Assembly (NCBI RefSeq): GCF_024679095.1
Contig: NC_066518.1
Coordinates: forward strand, 3,028,949 to 3,092,948
Direction: 5' to 3'
DNA from: Eriocheir sinensis
Lineage: Eukaryota; Arthropoda; Malacostraca; Decapoda; Varunidae
Length of the DNA: 64,000 bases
The notes below the pieces were generated by a model. The model was not told where the DNA came from. It did not search any database and saw nothing but the letters and a program-made list of their open reading frames with translations. Made by a program: the position numbers and the translations under genes. Below are positions 34,993 through 46,670 of this stretch, in pieces (within the stretch, counting starts at the first letter, position 1; every line of letters begins with the position of its first letter).

Positions 34993-36470
34993 TATTGTAA
35001 CTAACATTGTAGAGAAAATTAATGGAACAAGCGAAGAAAGGAAGAGTGTGTAGAAACTGAGAAAACCACAACATCCCGATTCGACCCTCGCCTTGGCTCT
35101 CTCCTACCATCACTCCCTCTTGGCAGACACAGTTGGGAACGAAAGTGTGACAAACGTTGTATAAAATTAATGAAACGTGCGTAGAGAGGAAGAGTGTGTA
35201 TACAACCCTCGAGTTGACCTTCGCTTAGGGTCTCATCGCAACATCAATCCCTCCTTGGAGACACAATTAGGGGCGACTATGTATCAAACGTATAGAATTA
35301 ACGAAACATGCGTAGAGAGGAAGAGTGTGTATATAATCCTCGACTTGACCTTCGACTAGGCTCTTATCGCAACATCAATCCCTCCTTGGAGACGCAATTA
35401 GGGGCGACTTTGTATCAAACGTATAGAATTAGTGAAACTTGCGAAAAGAGGAAGAGTTTGTATATACCCACAGCATCTTGACTTGACCTTCGCTTAGGGT
35501 CTTATCGATGCATCAGTCCCTCCTTGCAGACATTGGAGCGACATTGTATCAAACGTATAAAATTGTGAAACTTGCAAAAAGAGGAAGAGTTTGTATATAC
35601 CCACAGCATCTTGACTTGACCTTCGCTTAGGGTGTTATCGCAGCATCAATCCCTCCTTGGAGACGCAATTAGGGGCGACTTTGTATCAAACGTATAGAAT
35701 TAACGAAACTTGCGAAAAGAGGAAGAGTTTGTATATACCCACAGCATCTTGACTTGACCTTCGCTTAGGGTCTTATCGTAACATCAATCCCTCCTTGGAG
35801 ACGCAATTAGGGGCGACTTTGTATCAAACGTATAAAATTAATGAAACATACGAAGAGAGGAAGAGTTTGTATATAGCCCCAGCATCTTGACTTGACCTTC
35901 GCTTAGGGTCTTATCGATGCATCAATCCCTCCTTGCAGACATTGGAGCGACATTGTATCAAACGTATAAAATTATGAAACATGCGCAAAGAGGAAGAGTT
36001 TGTATACACATCATCTTAACTTAACCTTCGCTTAGGGTCTTATCGATGCATCAATCCCTCCTTGCAGACATTGGAGCGACATTGTATCAAACGTATAAAA
36101 TTATGAAACTTGCAAAAAGAGGAAGAGTTTGTATAAGGCCCCAGCATCTTAACTTAACCTTCGCCTTGGCTGTTATCGTAGCATCAATCCCTCCTTGCAG
36201 ACATTGGAGCGACATTGTATCAAACATATAAAATTATGAAACTTGCAAAAAGAGGAAGAGTTTGTATATAGCCACAGCATCTTGACTTGACCTTCGCTTA
36301 GGGTCTTATCGCAGCATCAATCCCTCCTTGCAGACATTGGAGCGACATTGTATCAAACATATAAAATTATGAAACTTGCAAAAAGAGGAAGAGTTTGTAT
36401 ACACATCATCTTAACTTAACCTTCGCCTTGGCTGTTATCCTTCAGTTAGGCGCGACACTGTGACTAAAAC

Positions 36471-36769
36471 ACCGAACCTCTTTTGTCCCGGGGTATTATC
36501 TTCTGAACTTATAATACTTCTTTGCCCTTCAGGTTACGGAAGAGTATTATATTAAGCATCAACAATGAGGCTGCGACGTGGGTCTCTTCAGCCCCTTCTC
36601 GTGTTCGTGGTACATCAGCTAATCTCCGCATTATAGCCAACGTCACTGGCCTTTCGATGGTGCCTCAATGTGATATTTTTTGACGCCTTGCATTGTTGTT
36701 TTTCGGTAATCCGCAGACATCTACAGAGATCGGCTTAGCGTCCACGTGTGCGGGGGAGGGAGACGAAGA
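36471..36769. other. Unique sequence, no gene seen
   Basis: Mixed composition right of the satellite. No frame or repeat match. Confidence 0.4.
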
Positions 36770-37290
36770 GAAAAGGAGGGAAATGTGGGACGAAAAGGTT
36801 TGAAGAGAATAGAAAAGAGGGAGAAAAAGGCTTGGAAGGAGGGAAAGGAGAAAGAAAAGTAGGAGAAAGAAGGAGAAAATTAAGGGAGGAAAAGGTTTGG
36901 AAAGAATACAAAAGAGGGAGAGAAAGGCTTGGAAAGAAGGAAAGGAGAAAGAAAAGTAGGAGGAAGGAGGAGGAAAATGAGGGAGGAAAAAAAAAGAAAG
37001 TGAGAAAAAGGCTTGAAAATAGAGAAAAGGAGGGAGAAGAGTAGTTTTAAAAAAGAAGAAAAAAGAGGAAAGAGGTAAAAAGGAGGAAGGAAAGTAGGTT
37101 TAAAAAGAAGAAAAAGAGGAAAGAGATAAAAAGGAGGGAGAAGAGTTGGTTTAAAAAGAAGAAAAAGAGGAAAGAGTTAAAAAGGAGGAAGGAAAATAGG
37201 TTTAAAAAAGAAGAAAAAGAGGAAGGAGGTAAAAAGGAAGAAGACTAGGTTAAAAAAAGAAGAAAAAAAGAGGAAGGAAAAGGCTTGGCA
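36770..37290. repeat. Purine-rich two-module tandem repeat (about 107-bp and about 52-bp units)
   Basis: 36775-37030 holds about 2.5 copies of a ~107-bp unit (AAAAGGYTTGGAA, AGAAAAGTAGGAG). 37040-37290 holds about five ~52-bp units (TAGGTTTAAAAAGAAG, AAAAGAGGAAAGAG). The combination recurs in inverse orientation at 51033-51282. Confidence 0.88.
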
Positions 37291-38299
37291 ACAGAAAACA
37301 AAGGAAAAAACAAACTAGGTTGGGATAAAATGAAGGCAAGAGGGCGGAGGAAGAGGAAAGAGGGGGAACGTAACTAAAGATGCAAGGATGGGAGGGAAGA
37401 AAAAAGAAAAGAGTGAGTATTGCGGAAAGACTAGACCAGGACACGCGAGGGTTGCACATCTACGCCGACCCTAGGGGGAAGGAGGGAAGAAAGGGCGTTC
37501 TGTGCAAAGGAAAAAAATAACAGGAACCTTAGTGTGAGCTTTAACAGAAATCTACGGTAGGAAGGCTAGGTGACGAAGCGGTTAAAAGCAGATTCATAAG
37601 AGTTAAGAGAGGGGAGAAGGCTTGGGTGGCGGTGGATATGGTGGGGAGTAAGGGGGAGTGGTGGTGGTGGTGGTAGGGGAGGTTGTGATGGAGGGGCATG
37701 AGAGAGGCTGCATCTGGTGGTGGTGGTGGTAGAGAGGAGAGATGAGGGTAAGGGAGGGGTGGATGGGGGTCACATGCAAGGGGGTGGTAGGCAAGGGTAG
37801 GGGGAGAAGGACGTAGTGGGTGGATGTGAGGGAATGAGTCAGGGCATGTGGAGAGACTGGTGGAGGTAGTGGAGGTGGTGGTGGGATGGAGAGGAGAAGG
37901 GGCGAGGGAGGAAAGGGAAAAATCAGGAAGTGGAATCATGCAAGGGAATGTAAGAAGGAAGAAATGGAGGAAATGGTGCATGATAAGTCAGGAGGGAAGA
38001 ACACATGGGAGGAGGAAGAGGAGGAAGAAGGGAAGGAAGAAAGAAGGGCATAGGAGTGATTAAGGGGAAGAGAAGAAAGAATGGGGAGAGTATGCCATTG
38101 GTGGAGGGAGGAGAGGTTAGTGGGGAGAGTAGTTGGTGGATAGTGGATGAGGGTGAAGGGGAGGGGTGGTGGGTGGCATTGGCGGGCAGTAGGAAATGGA
38201 TGAGGTGGCTTTTAATCAACCACTCTACTGACACTGAGAGAAGAGAAGGTGTGAAGAGGAAGCTGAGAAGGGAGGTGCAAGGGTCGAAGATGCAGGTCC

Positions 38300-38300
<1 letters not shown>
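37291..38300. other. Purine/G-rich low-complexity DNA, no gene
   Basis: GGTGGTGG and GGAGGAAG runs dominate 37610-38290. The long frames on both strands (146 and 215 codons) are compositional. No homology recognised. Confidence 0.6.
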
Positions 38301-38357
<57 letters not shown>

Positions 38358-38940
38358 GTCCTTCCTTCCTCGCTCCTCCATCTCCCTGTCTCTCCTCACC
38401 TTCCTTTTCTACTTTTTTTATCTCCATCCATTCACTATCCTCCGATTCCCTTCCCCTTCGCTGTTTTTTTTTCTCCCATTCCCTTTTCTTCCTTATTTTG
38501 CTTATTGTTCTGTCTGTTTTTCCTTCTTCTTTTACCCCCCTTCACCTCTTTATTGTTCTCTTACCCCTTTCCCTGTTTCCTCAATCCCCTCTCCTTTCTG
38601 TTTTCTTACCTCCCATTCTCCTTTCTTTTTTATGAGTCTCCTATTGACTTAGCTATTCGTCCTCTCGTAGCCTCCTTTCCTTCCTAGCTCCCTCCCTTGC
38701 GTTACCCTTCCTCGGTTAACCCATTCCCCTCTTAACACATTCCCTTCTAACCCCTTCCTCTCGTAGTCCCATTTCCTCCGTAGCTCCCTTCTGCGTAACC
38801 CCTTCCTCGCTTAACCCCTTCCCCTCTTAACACCTTCCCTGCTAAGCCCTTCCTCTCGCAGCCCCCTTCCCCTCTTAACCCATTCACCTTTCGACTCCTT
38901 CCCTTCTTAATCCCTTCCCCTTTTGGTCTTGATTAGGAAA
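38301..38940. repeat. (TG)n followed by a pyrimidine-rich tract with a CCTCTTAACCC-type short repeat
   Basis: Perfect (TG)n at 38301-38356. CT-rich DNA follows, and from about 38700 phrases like CCCCTTCCTCGCTTAACCCC recur every 15-17 bp with drift. Confidence 0.85.
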
Positions 38941-39169
38941 TACCGAAGCTCTAAAGGTCAAGGAAAACATTATTATTTCAAATACAATGAGTTTGAAGTT
39001 ACAGCATATTCAATAAACAATGCATATTTAAGGCAGCCATAATTGTAGATAACGTTGCTCTGTCTTCCCTGTTTCTGTGATTGTCTATGCACATATTCCT
39101 ATATACATTTGTTTATACTTGGCGTCCATTCGTCCATCTGTCACTCCATCCCTCCATCCATCTGTTCAT
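38941..39169. other. AT-rich unique sequence, no gene
   Basis: Nothing recognisable beyond a short CCATC repeat at 39130-39160. Confidence 0.4.
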
Positions 39170-39395
39170 TCTCTCATACATACATACATACATACATACA
39201 TACATGCATACACACAAACAAACATACATGCATACATACTTATATACATGCATGAATATATATGCTTACCCAATACACACACATACATACATACATACAT
39301 ACATACATGCATACTCACAAACATACATGCATACATACTTATATACATGCATGAATATATATGCTTACCCAATACACATACATACATACATACTT
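39170..39395. repeat. (ACAT)n compound repeat duplicated with 101-bp period
   Basis: ACATGCATGAATATATATGC occurs at 39246 and again 101 bp later. Each copy is preceded by (CATA)n and ATGCATACATACTTATAT. Confidence 0.94.
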
Positions 39396-39759
39396 GTAAA
39401 CATTGCATTAATATGTTTGTTCCTCAATTTTTGTTCTTGCTTTCATATATATTAATCTTTACTAACGTGTAAAATGAATGTTATTTATAGATTGACGATA
39501 AAACCTTAAAAAAAACTGATTTTACACTCGGGGATAAACACTCGAGGACAATAATTAACGGAGGGAAATCGTGTTGAAACAATTGACGTCATAGAGGAAT
39601 ATGATTTAATGTATCGGTGAAAATAATTAACTGTTCGAAGAAATTAGACGTCGAAAAGAAAATAGAACTAGAAGAAAAAAATAAGTATTGAAAAAGCAAA
39701 AACAAATAATGACTTAAACATAGATAATAAACAATACTTCTACGCACCATATTATAGTA
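39396..39759. other. AT-rich unique sequence, no gene
   Basis: Stops in every frame. GGGATAAACACTCGAGGACA stands out only as a locally GC-balanced phrase. Confidence 0.45.
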
Positions 39760-40360
39760 GAGGGACCATATAGTGCAGTACTTGATACCATGAAGGGTGT
39801 GCGGCAGGAGAAGGGACGAGAAGAGAAAGAGACACAAAAAAGAGAAAAAAATCGGATATAGGGAAGGAAAGGATGTACGTATCGCTTGTTATGTTGTCCA
39901 CTTTTCTTGTCTTGATGCCATTATGGATATACAGAAGGGGAAGGGAGGAAAAGAGGAAGAGGAAGAAAGGAGAATACCATAGAGAAAAAAATCGGAAGAA
40001 GGGAAGGAAAGGATGTACATAGCAGGCATCGGGTGTTTTGTAGTCCTCTCTTTTCTTGTCTTGATGCCATGCCGGATATACAGAAGGGGAAGGGAGGAAA
40101 AGAGGAGGAGGAAGAAAGGAGAATAACACAAATAGAGAAAAAAATCGAAAGAAGGGAAGGAAAGGATGAACGTAGCAATGATCGTGTGTTATTTAGTCCT
40201 CTCTTTTCTTGTCTCGATGCCATGCCGGATATACAGAAGGGGAAGGGAGGGGGGAGAGGAAGAAAGGAGAAAGAGACACTCAAATAAAGGAAAACATCGT
40301 GTACCGTATAGGGGAGGAAAGGGTGTACATAGCAGGAATCGGGTGTTATGTATAGTCCAT
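39760..40360. repeat. ~150-bp tandem repeat, about 4 copies
   Basis: TTTTCTTGTCTTGATGCCAT occurs at about 39902, 40051 and 40202 (last with CTCGATG). Each is followed by GGATATACAGAAGGGGAAGG, a purine-rich stretch, AGAGAAAAAAATCG and GGAAAGGATGTAC. A diverged first copy starts near 39765. Confidence 0.93.
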
Positions 40361-41171
40361 TTTGTTCTTGTGTGTGTATAGTAGTTTGTTTATCCTCCAT
40401 TATACACAGTGAGGAGTAATTCATCTATCACTTTTTCACTGATGATTTTTTTAAGTCGAATATTTAGACGCCGCAAAGTAAATCATCGTTTGTGTACGTT
40501 TTGGGGAATGTATCAAAGCCGTATATTTCTGTAACCATATAAATATACACGTTTCTTTTGGCGAATTAGGCGTCTTTTTCGTTTTTCTTTGTACATTGTC
40601 CTTGGGCTGTTTCCTTTACCGCAAAAAAAATGCGGTAGTGAGCGGTGTTCCATTTCTGTTCAAACTGGAGTCGTGTGCGTCCTGTGCCCTTGGTGTGGGT
40701 GGAGAGGACTCTTCCTTTCTATTTTTCCTTCCCGTGTTTGCATACCATTAACCTTCAAGGAGTTTTATCTCTACTCCTTCATATAATGGGATACACAACG
40801 TCCCTGGGGAATCGGGTAATTGCGTGTGGGTGCTGACTGTTTGTGCGGGGAAGAAAGAATGGATTTATATTTCGTAGCAGCAAACAGAGACGGAAAAAAG
40901 TGTCAGGAACGTAAGGTTGAATGCCCCCTGAAGCTCTTTTCCAAACGAGAAGGGATAATATTAGTGGAGAAATGTGTGTTTGGATCTGTGGATGGGCGTG
41001 GTGATACTCCTTTCCTTCCTCCATTTCTCATCCTCCTTTTTGTCTCATTTTTTTCCTCATTTCTCCTTCTACTTCATCGTCTTTTCCTTCTCCCTTCTAC
41101 TGTTCCCCTCCACCTTCCAAGTTTTCTCTCCACCCTTTTACAATTAAAGTTCACGGAAGGTAGGAAACAAG
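40361..41171. other. Unique sequence with a weak retroposon fragment, no gene
   Basis: 40568-40632 resembles the poly(A)-tailed family (TTGTCCTTGGGCTGTTTCC, TTTACCGCAAAAAAAA) but is short. A 134-codon plus frame at 40820-41224 starts at TTG in unique DNA, runs into CT-rich sequence and shows no domain. Confidence 0.45.
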
Positions 41172-41525
41172 AAAAGGCAGTCTCTTCAGGTGAGTTCCAA
41201 ATGATAACAGGAAAATCGAAGTAAAGCGTCATCTGAAACAAGACACCGAAGAAAAGCAACGACTGTAAGAGAATTGAGACGCCAGGAAAGCAGGAAGAAA
41301 TAAAAGGCAGTCTCTTCAAGCGAGTTCCAAATGATAACAGGAAAATCGAAGTAAAGCGTCATCTGAAACAAGGCACCGAAGAAACGCGACGACTGTAACA
41401 GAATTGAGACGCCAGGAAAGCAGGAAGGAATAAAAGGCAGTCTCTTCAAGCGAGTTCCAAATGATAACAGGAAAATCGAAGTAAAGCGTCATCTGAAACA
41501 AGGCACCGAAGAAACGCAACGACAG
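41172..41525. repeat. 130-bp tandem repeat, about 2.7 copies
   Basis: AAAAGGCAGTCTCTTCA starts at 41172, 41302 and 41432, exactly 130 bp apart, and the copies are almost identical. AATCGAAGTAAAGCGTCATC and GAATTGAGACGCCAGGAAAG are internal landmarks. Confidence 0.97.
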
Positions 41526-41884
41526 AATTCAGACGCCATGCAGAGAGGTAGTTGTTGGGCGGGAGACGCGGGCAAAGTGGATGACGCTAACAGGGACAAT
41601 ACACAAAATATCGTCGGCAAGTCAGCGAATGAAGAGTGAACGATAAAAAAAGCAGCGCATTGTGAGAACATGACATGCATTGGCTGCAGGGAATCCATAC
41701 CACTTAGGTGTAGTTAAGGATCGTTTGGCTGAGTGGTGACTGGCGCCGGGCAGATACCAGCGGCGTGGTGGGTAAATCCATTTGTGGGGCCGCCATGATC
41801 GTGGCCAGAGGGTCAGATTCGGGGAAGTCCTCATCGTGGGGACCCATACATGTCTCCTTTATATTAACAACCTTAACCCATGTT
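41526..41884. other. Unique sequence, no gene supported
   Basis: Contains TGGCTGAGTGG (near 41730), a perfect A-box-like motif, but no clear B box within tRNA distance. A 70-codon minus frame has no recognised domain. Confidence 0.35.
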
Positions 41885-42265
41885 CATAAGGGGTCGCTGT
41901 TAATAAGTTGTGGCTTTGGTGTTTAAGACCAGAGCTCTTCCTGGCGTCACGTGGCGGCACTGGGGTTCGAATCCTCCCATGCATATACGGGTTCCTAATA
42001 GGGTGGACGGTATTGGGTACTGAAGGTTTGTATTTTTGATAGGGAGGCTATTAATGCCCATACATGAAAGGGTTTCTAATGCTTGGGAACTTTGAGAGTG
42101 GGACGCGTATTTTCCTCCCTGGATCCGTGTGGAAACAACTCCCGAGCTGTGGCGGCCCAAGGTTAGGCAGGTGGGTGTGGGTGAGGTGGAGGGCACTTGT
42201 GAGCATTGATATATGATAGATGATGTTAACGCCTGAACCAGTAATAGTCATAGCGGTAGAACGTT
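41885..42265 (+). mobile_element. Possible tRNA-derived SINE (third type)
   Basis: A good B box GGTTCGAATCC lies at 41964-41974, with a weak A-box-like TGGCTTTGGTG about 55 bp upstream at 41910. An AT/GC-mixed body without an obvious tail follows. Only one copy is seen, so this rests on the internal promoter boxes alone. Confidence 0.35.
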
Positions 42266-42784
42266 AGGGAATTTCCTGCCATAAAATCGTTCACCAGTGA
42301 GAGGCACTTGCTGCTGAGGGTTTAAATAACTCATCGTCTTGAAAATGGATTACTCTACGTAGTATTGGTTAGGAAGTGAAGTGCGGGATTTCCAGGTATA
42401 TGCAAGATCGTTTATACAGGAGAAACTTTTCCCTCGTTCATGCTGTACCCTGTTCCCTCTTTCTATAAGTAACTCTACTGCTTAAGTTCGTATAGAGCAG
42501 TACTTCTGAATTTCCGAACGTTTATGAGGAGGGATTCCAGAAAGGCTTTTGCTTATTCCTTTGTGGTATAGTGCAGTTACGATTATGTAATGGTGTTATG
42601 TGAGTAGATTTTTTTTTTACAGTAAAGAGAGCAGCTCAAAGGCAAAAATTGATAAAAACAAAGCCCGCTAATTAATACTTAGACTAATAATTACTACTTG
42701 GATTCCTACTTAGACAGACATGTTCTTTTTAGGGTAACGATAAAAATAGGATAAAATAGTCAGCTGCATCATAACTTACTGTCT
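42266..42784 (-). other. Unique sequence with one retroposon copy at 42609-42674
   Basis: The retroposon shows poly-T, ACAGTAAAGAGAGCAGCTC, AAAGGC, an A-rich spacer and AAAGCCCGCTAAT on the minus strand. The rest is AT-rich and unremarkable. Confidence 0.7.
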
Positions 42785-43430
42785 CTCCTTTCTTCCGTTA
42801 CTTGTTTTCTCCCTTCTCCCTTCCTCGCCCCTTTCTCCCCTCTACTTCCCTCTTTCTCCTCCTCCCTTTCCTGTCCTTCCTTTCTTTAATCCATCTCATC
42901 TTATATTACTGTCTCTCCCCTCTTCCCTCACCTGTTTTCTCCCTTCTCCTTTCTTCGCCCCTTTCTCCCCTCTACTTCCCTCTTTCTCCTCTTCCCTTTC
43001 CTATCCTTCCTTTCTTTAATCCATCTCATCCTATATTACTGTCTCTCCCCTCTTCCCTCACCTGTTTTCTCCCTTCTCCTTTCTTCTCCCCTTTCTCTCC
43101 CTCTTCTTCCCTCTTTCTCCTCCTCCCTTTCGTACCTTTCCTTTCTTTAATCCATCTCATCCTATATTACTGTCTCCCCCCTCTTCCCTCACCTGTTTTT
43201 TCCCTTCTCCTTTCTTCGCCCCTTTCTCCCCTCTACTTCCCTCTTTCTTCTACCTTTCCTACCCTTCCTTTCTTTAATCCGTCTCATCTTATATTACTGT
43301 CTCTCCCCTCTTCCCCCACCTGTTTTCTCCCTTCTCCTTTCTTCGCCTCTTTCTCCCCCTCTTCTTCCCTCTTTCTCCTCCTCCCTTTCCTACCCTTCCT
43401 TTCTTTAATCCACCCCTTCCTATATTCTTA
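42785..43430. repeat. ~130-bp pyrimidine tandem repeat, 5 copies
   Basis: TTTCTTTAATCCATCTCATC ends at 42900, 43030 and 43160, with a fourth copy near 43288 and a variant near 43410. The unit includes CACCTGTTTTCTCCC, TTCGCCCCTTTCTCCCC and ATATTACTGTCTC. Confidence 0.95.
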
Positions 43431-43623
43431 AACCTTCTTTCCTCCTTTATGCTCTTTCTAACCTATTTTCTTCCTCTAATAAGCCATAGAGAGGGTTAGG
43501 AATCCATTTTCTGATGACAATTTAGTGTTATCGAAAGGGTTACTATGAAAAAAAATAGCATCAGACAGCGCTTCATTGAGCATTTCCGCAGGCTACGTTC
43601 ATTTGTTTTACAGTAAGGAAGCC
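43431..43623. other. Unique sequence, no gene
   Basis: Nothing recognised. Confidence 0.35.
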
Positions 43624-43738
43624 TCTCTTTTTTGGCTACTCTTTACCTTTATTTTTTTTATAGGAGCGGCGAGTAGCGGGCTTTTTTTTGTGTACTCTTT
43701 TTATTGCCCTTGAGCCGTGTCCTCTGATGTAAAAAAAC
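43624..43738 (+). mobile_element. Poly(A)-tailed dispersed retroposon
   Basis: CCTCTCTTTTTTGGCTACTC, then TATAGGAGCGGCGAGTAGCG, GGCTTTTTTTTG, TTGCCCTTGAGCCGTGTCC and an A-rich tail with CAACAAC. Confidence 0.82.
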
Positions 43739-44054
43739 AACAACAAAAAAACAACGCAAGAAAAAAAAAGCCAGCCATACAACGCCCCTGTAAAGAAAAC
43801 GGAACGAAAGGGCAAAAAGAGAGGGTCAATTTCGGCTGGTGAGGTGTCTTGATTTCCTTCACAGATATCAGTACTTAGTGAAGCACCGCCGCTCAGTCAT
43901 GATATTCGGTGATGGAAACGTCCACTCACGTCTCCCAAGAAAGCCTAACGAAAAGTATCGGGAATCGAGGATGAAAATAGCTACGCTGGGACATCGGAGA
44001 AGGAAGTTTTGTGTGTGTGTGAAATGTATTGCTCAATGCTAGTGAAGGTCAACG

Positions 44055-44060
<6 letters not shown>
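43739..44060. other. Unique sequence, no gene seen
   Basis: GAGGGTCAATTTCGGCTGGTGAGGTGTC at 43821-43848 resembles the 5' flank of the retroposon at 62352, hinting that a longer family member once lay here. A 67-codon frame at 43839-44042 is uncharacterised. Confidence 0.4.
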
Positions 44061-44113
<53 letters not shown>

Positions 44114-44285
44114 CCCCCCCCCCCTCCTCCCTGTAAGACGAGTATCACAACTTCAGCGCTTTGTAATATCCCCGTTTTGGGTCTCGGGTTCCTCCTCGGC
44201 GCCTCGTCTGTCAGGGCGGGACGCGCACACTGGCGTCAGCAGCCGAGGCTTTATATGGAGTGTGCCCCGGGGTGTGATGATGATG

Positions 44286-44350
<65 letters not shown>
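44061..44350. repeat. (TC)n and (AAT)n microsatellites around a GC-rich spacer
   Basis: (TC)n at 44061-44110, C10 at 44114-44124 and (ATA)n at 44284-44348. The spacer contains CTCGGCGCCTCGTCTGTC but no gene signal. Confidence 0.93.
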
Positions 44351-44356
<6 letters not shown>

Positions 44357-44829
44357 AAAGCAATGAAAAAAACTAATGATAAAAATAATAATGATGAAAA
44401 TGACATTAATGGTAATAATAACGACCGGATCCATCGTAATAATATTGAAAAGAATAATAACTATATTTTTTTTTATATTGAACGCAATTAAATTAAAAAA
44501 GCAAAAGTTAAGTGATTCGGAGTTAATGAGGGAAGGTCACACGGCAGCGCTATTTAATGACCAGGGTTGACATTTGCTTATCGTTGACCTCGGAACAAAT
44601 CACCAGAACCGAAATGACCCCGTCGACTGAAACGAGCCTTGTGACCCACGGTTCCTGCATTTTTTTTTTTTTTTGTGTGTGTCTACTGTCTGCCTCTCTC
44701 ATCCCCTCTCCTTCCACCTCTGTTCTCTCTCCTCGTCACTCATCCTGTAAATACCTCTCCTCTTGTCTCAGTCTTGTTCTCCTTTTCCTCCTCTTGTGTC
44801 GTCTGCTTTCCTTTCATGCTCTCTTCTCC
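44351..44829. other. AT-rich then pyrimidine-rich sequence, no gene
   Basis: AAT/GAT-rich until 44490. A T16 run lies at 44661. No supported frame. Confidence 0.45.
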
Positions 44830-45600
44830 CTTTCTCGTCTTTCTTCTGTAATTCATTCCTTTACTCTTAGTTTTTCTTCTCTTCTCTCTTTTCTTCTCTT
44901 CTCCTCTCTTCTCTTCTAATTTATCTGCCCTCCTTTTCTGCTTCTATCTTCTGCTCTCTTCTCCCTTTCTCGTCCTTCTTCTGTAATCCATTCCTTTACT
45001 CTTCGTTTTTCTTCTCTTCTCTCTTCTCTTCTCTTCTCTTCTCTACTCTTCTAATTTATCTGCTCCCCTTTTCTGCTTCTATCTTCTGCTCTCTTCTCCC
45101 TTTCTCGTCCTTCTTCTGTAATCCATTCCTTTACTCTTCGTTTTTCTTCTCTTCTCTCTTCTCTTCTCTTCTCTTTTCTCCTCTTCTCTTCTAATTTATC
45201 TGCTCTCCTTTACTGCTTCTATCTTCTGCTCTCTTCTCCCTTTCTCGTCCTTCTTCTGTAATTCATTCCTTTACTCTTCGTTTTTCTTCTCTTCTCTCTT
45301 CTCTTCTCTTCTCTTCTCTCCTCTTCTCTTCTCTTCTAATTTATCTGCTCTCCTTTTCTGCTTTTATCTTCTGCTCTCTTCTCCCTTTCTCCTCTTTCTT
45401 CTGTAATTCATTCCTTTACTCATCGTTTTTCTTCTCTTCTCTCTTCTCTTCTCTTCTCTCCTCTTCTCTTCTCTTCTAATTTATCTGCTCTCCTTTACTG
45501 CTTCTATCTTCTGCTCTCTTCTCCCTTTCTCCTCTTTCTTCTGTAATTCATTCCTTTACTCTTCGTTTTTCTTCTCTTCTCTCTTCTCTTCTAATTTATC
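44830..45600. repeat. ~138-bp pyrimidine tandem repeat, about 6 copies
   Basis: ATTCATTCCTTTACTCTT or ATCCATTCC variants recur near 44851, 44986, 45121, 45261, 45403 and 45543. Between them lie (TTCTC)n runs of variable length and TAATTTATCTGCTCTCC. Period differences trace to the TTCTC run. Confidence 0.95.
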
Positions 45601-46120
45601 CTCTCCTTTCCTTTCCTCGTATCCTCATCCACATCCTCTTCCTTTCTTTCATCGTATCCATACTCCTCACTCGCCTCCTTAAACGCAAAACTATCACCCC
45701 AACAACTCCTCCACTGCCCCCTCCTGTTCCCCTTTGCGCCGCAGCATTGTGTACCTAACATGTCGCCAGAGACCAGGTGAACTTATGGTTAATCTCACTC
45801 TCAGTTGCCTCAGGTGGAAACTCCAGGTGGGAGGAGGAGGCGAAGTTTACTCTAACTAGTCTGTGGGTTCAGGTGAGTCACGAGGCGGAGTGTTTGCTAC
45901 GAAGAGACGTGCCCAGGTATACTGAATGTGTGGGACAGGAGGAGAGAAACAATGGGAAGGATAGGAGGGAAGGAGATGGGGTGAACTACGTGGGGAGATG
46001 GGGTGCGCTTCGTGGGGAGGATATGGGGTGAGTTACTTGGGGAAAAGATGGGGTGCCTTACGATTGTGTTGAAAAGGGTGTGAGGAGTAGGCCTAAGTGA
46101 GATTCTGGTGTCATTGATAT

Positions 46121-46122
<2 letters not shown>
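45601..46122. other. Unique sequence, no gene supported
   Basis: GTTCAGGTGAGTCACG (about 45868) and other CAGGTG phrases resemble splice donors but lack acceptors. TGGGGTG-AG-TACGTGGGGA repeats about three times at 45978-46052. Confidence 0.4.

Positions 46123-46157
<35 letters not shown>
46123..46157. repeat. (GT)n microsatellite
   Basis: About 17 GT units. Confidence 0.95.
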
Positions 46158-46670
46158 ATAGTCATATACACGTGAAAGGGCACCATGATGTGTGTTTGTT
46201 GCAATATTGTTCTTATAACACACATTTCTTTGGTCAAACAATAACCTACTGAAAAAAAATAAAAGGCACCCCCACACCTCTATACTATTTTACAGGTTCA
46301 TTAATGACATCCGCGTGACTTTTTAATTAGCTGTCAGGTAATAATTGTTATGTTTTCAATCGAGCATATTTTTTTCAATATCAGAAGTGAGGTATCGTGT
46401 CAGCAATAATTATTTTTTTCGTGTGAATGATTTCTCTGTATTTCATTTCACAAAAATGCTGCATCTGTTTTCGTAAATAATTGGACAGGTGATTTGTCGA
46501 ATTTATCAAGAAACAACGCGTTTTTATGTTTCGGTGGCGAGAAGCACAAAGGGTGAATGTTGAAGGCTGTTCATTTTACCGTCAGTCAGTCATCCATAGC
46601 TCGTGTTCATTCTGTTTTGTAGATCTGAACCGGACAGGTACACGTGCCTATCACTGTGCGTGTTGGTGTG
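46158..46670. other. AT-rich unique sequence, no gene
   Basis: Stops in all frames. No repeat match. Confidence 0.45.

Larger units (their letters stand above)
33488..36470. repeat. ~133-bp satellite array, about 14 monomers with three nested insertions
   Basis: The monomer carries GAAACWTGCRAARAGAGGAAG, TTGACTTGACCTTCGCTTAG, TATCGCAGCATCAATCCC and GCGACATTGTATCAAACGT. Spacing of the GAGGAAGAGT block is 131, 131, 133, 138, 138, 133, 129, 133 and 132 bp from 35186 to 36384. Copies before 35170 are more diverged and are split by a 31-bp minisatellite (33622-34531) and retroposons (34651, 34890). The right half is homogenised. Confidence 0.94.

Noticed and set aside
41726..41790. SINE or tRNA gene from the A-box-like TGGCTGAGTGG
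   Set aside because: No B box matching GGTTCRANNCC lies at the required distance and no second copy was seen.
45868..45885. A splice donor (CAGGTGAGT) marking an exon end
   Set aside because: No acceptor, conserved frame or protein similarity lies upstream. The motif is short enough to occur by chance.
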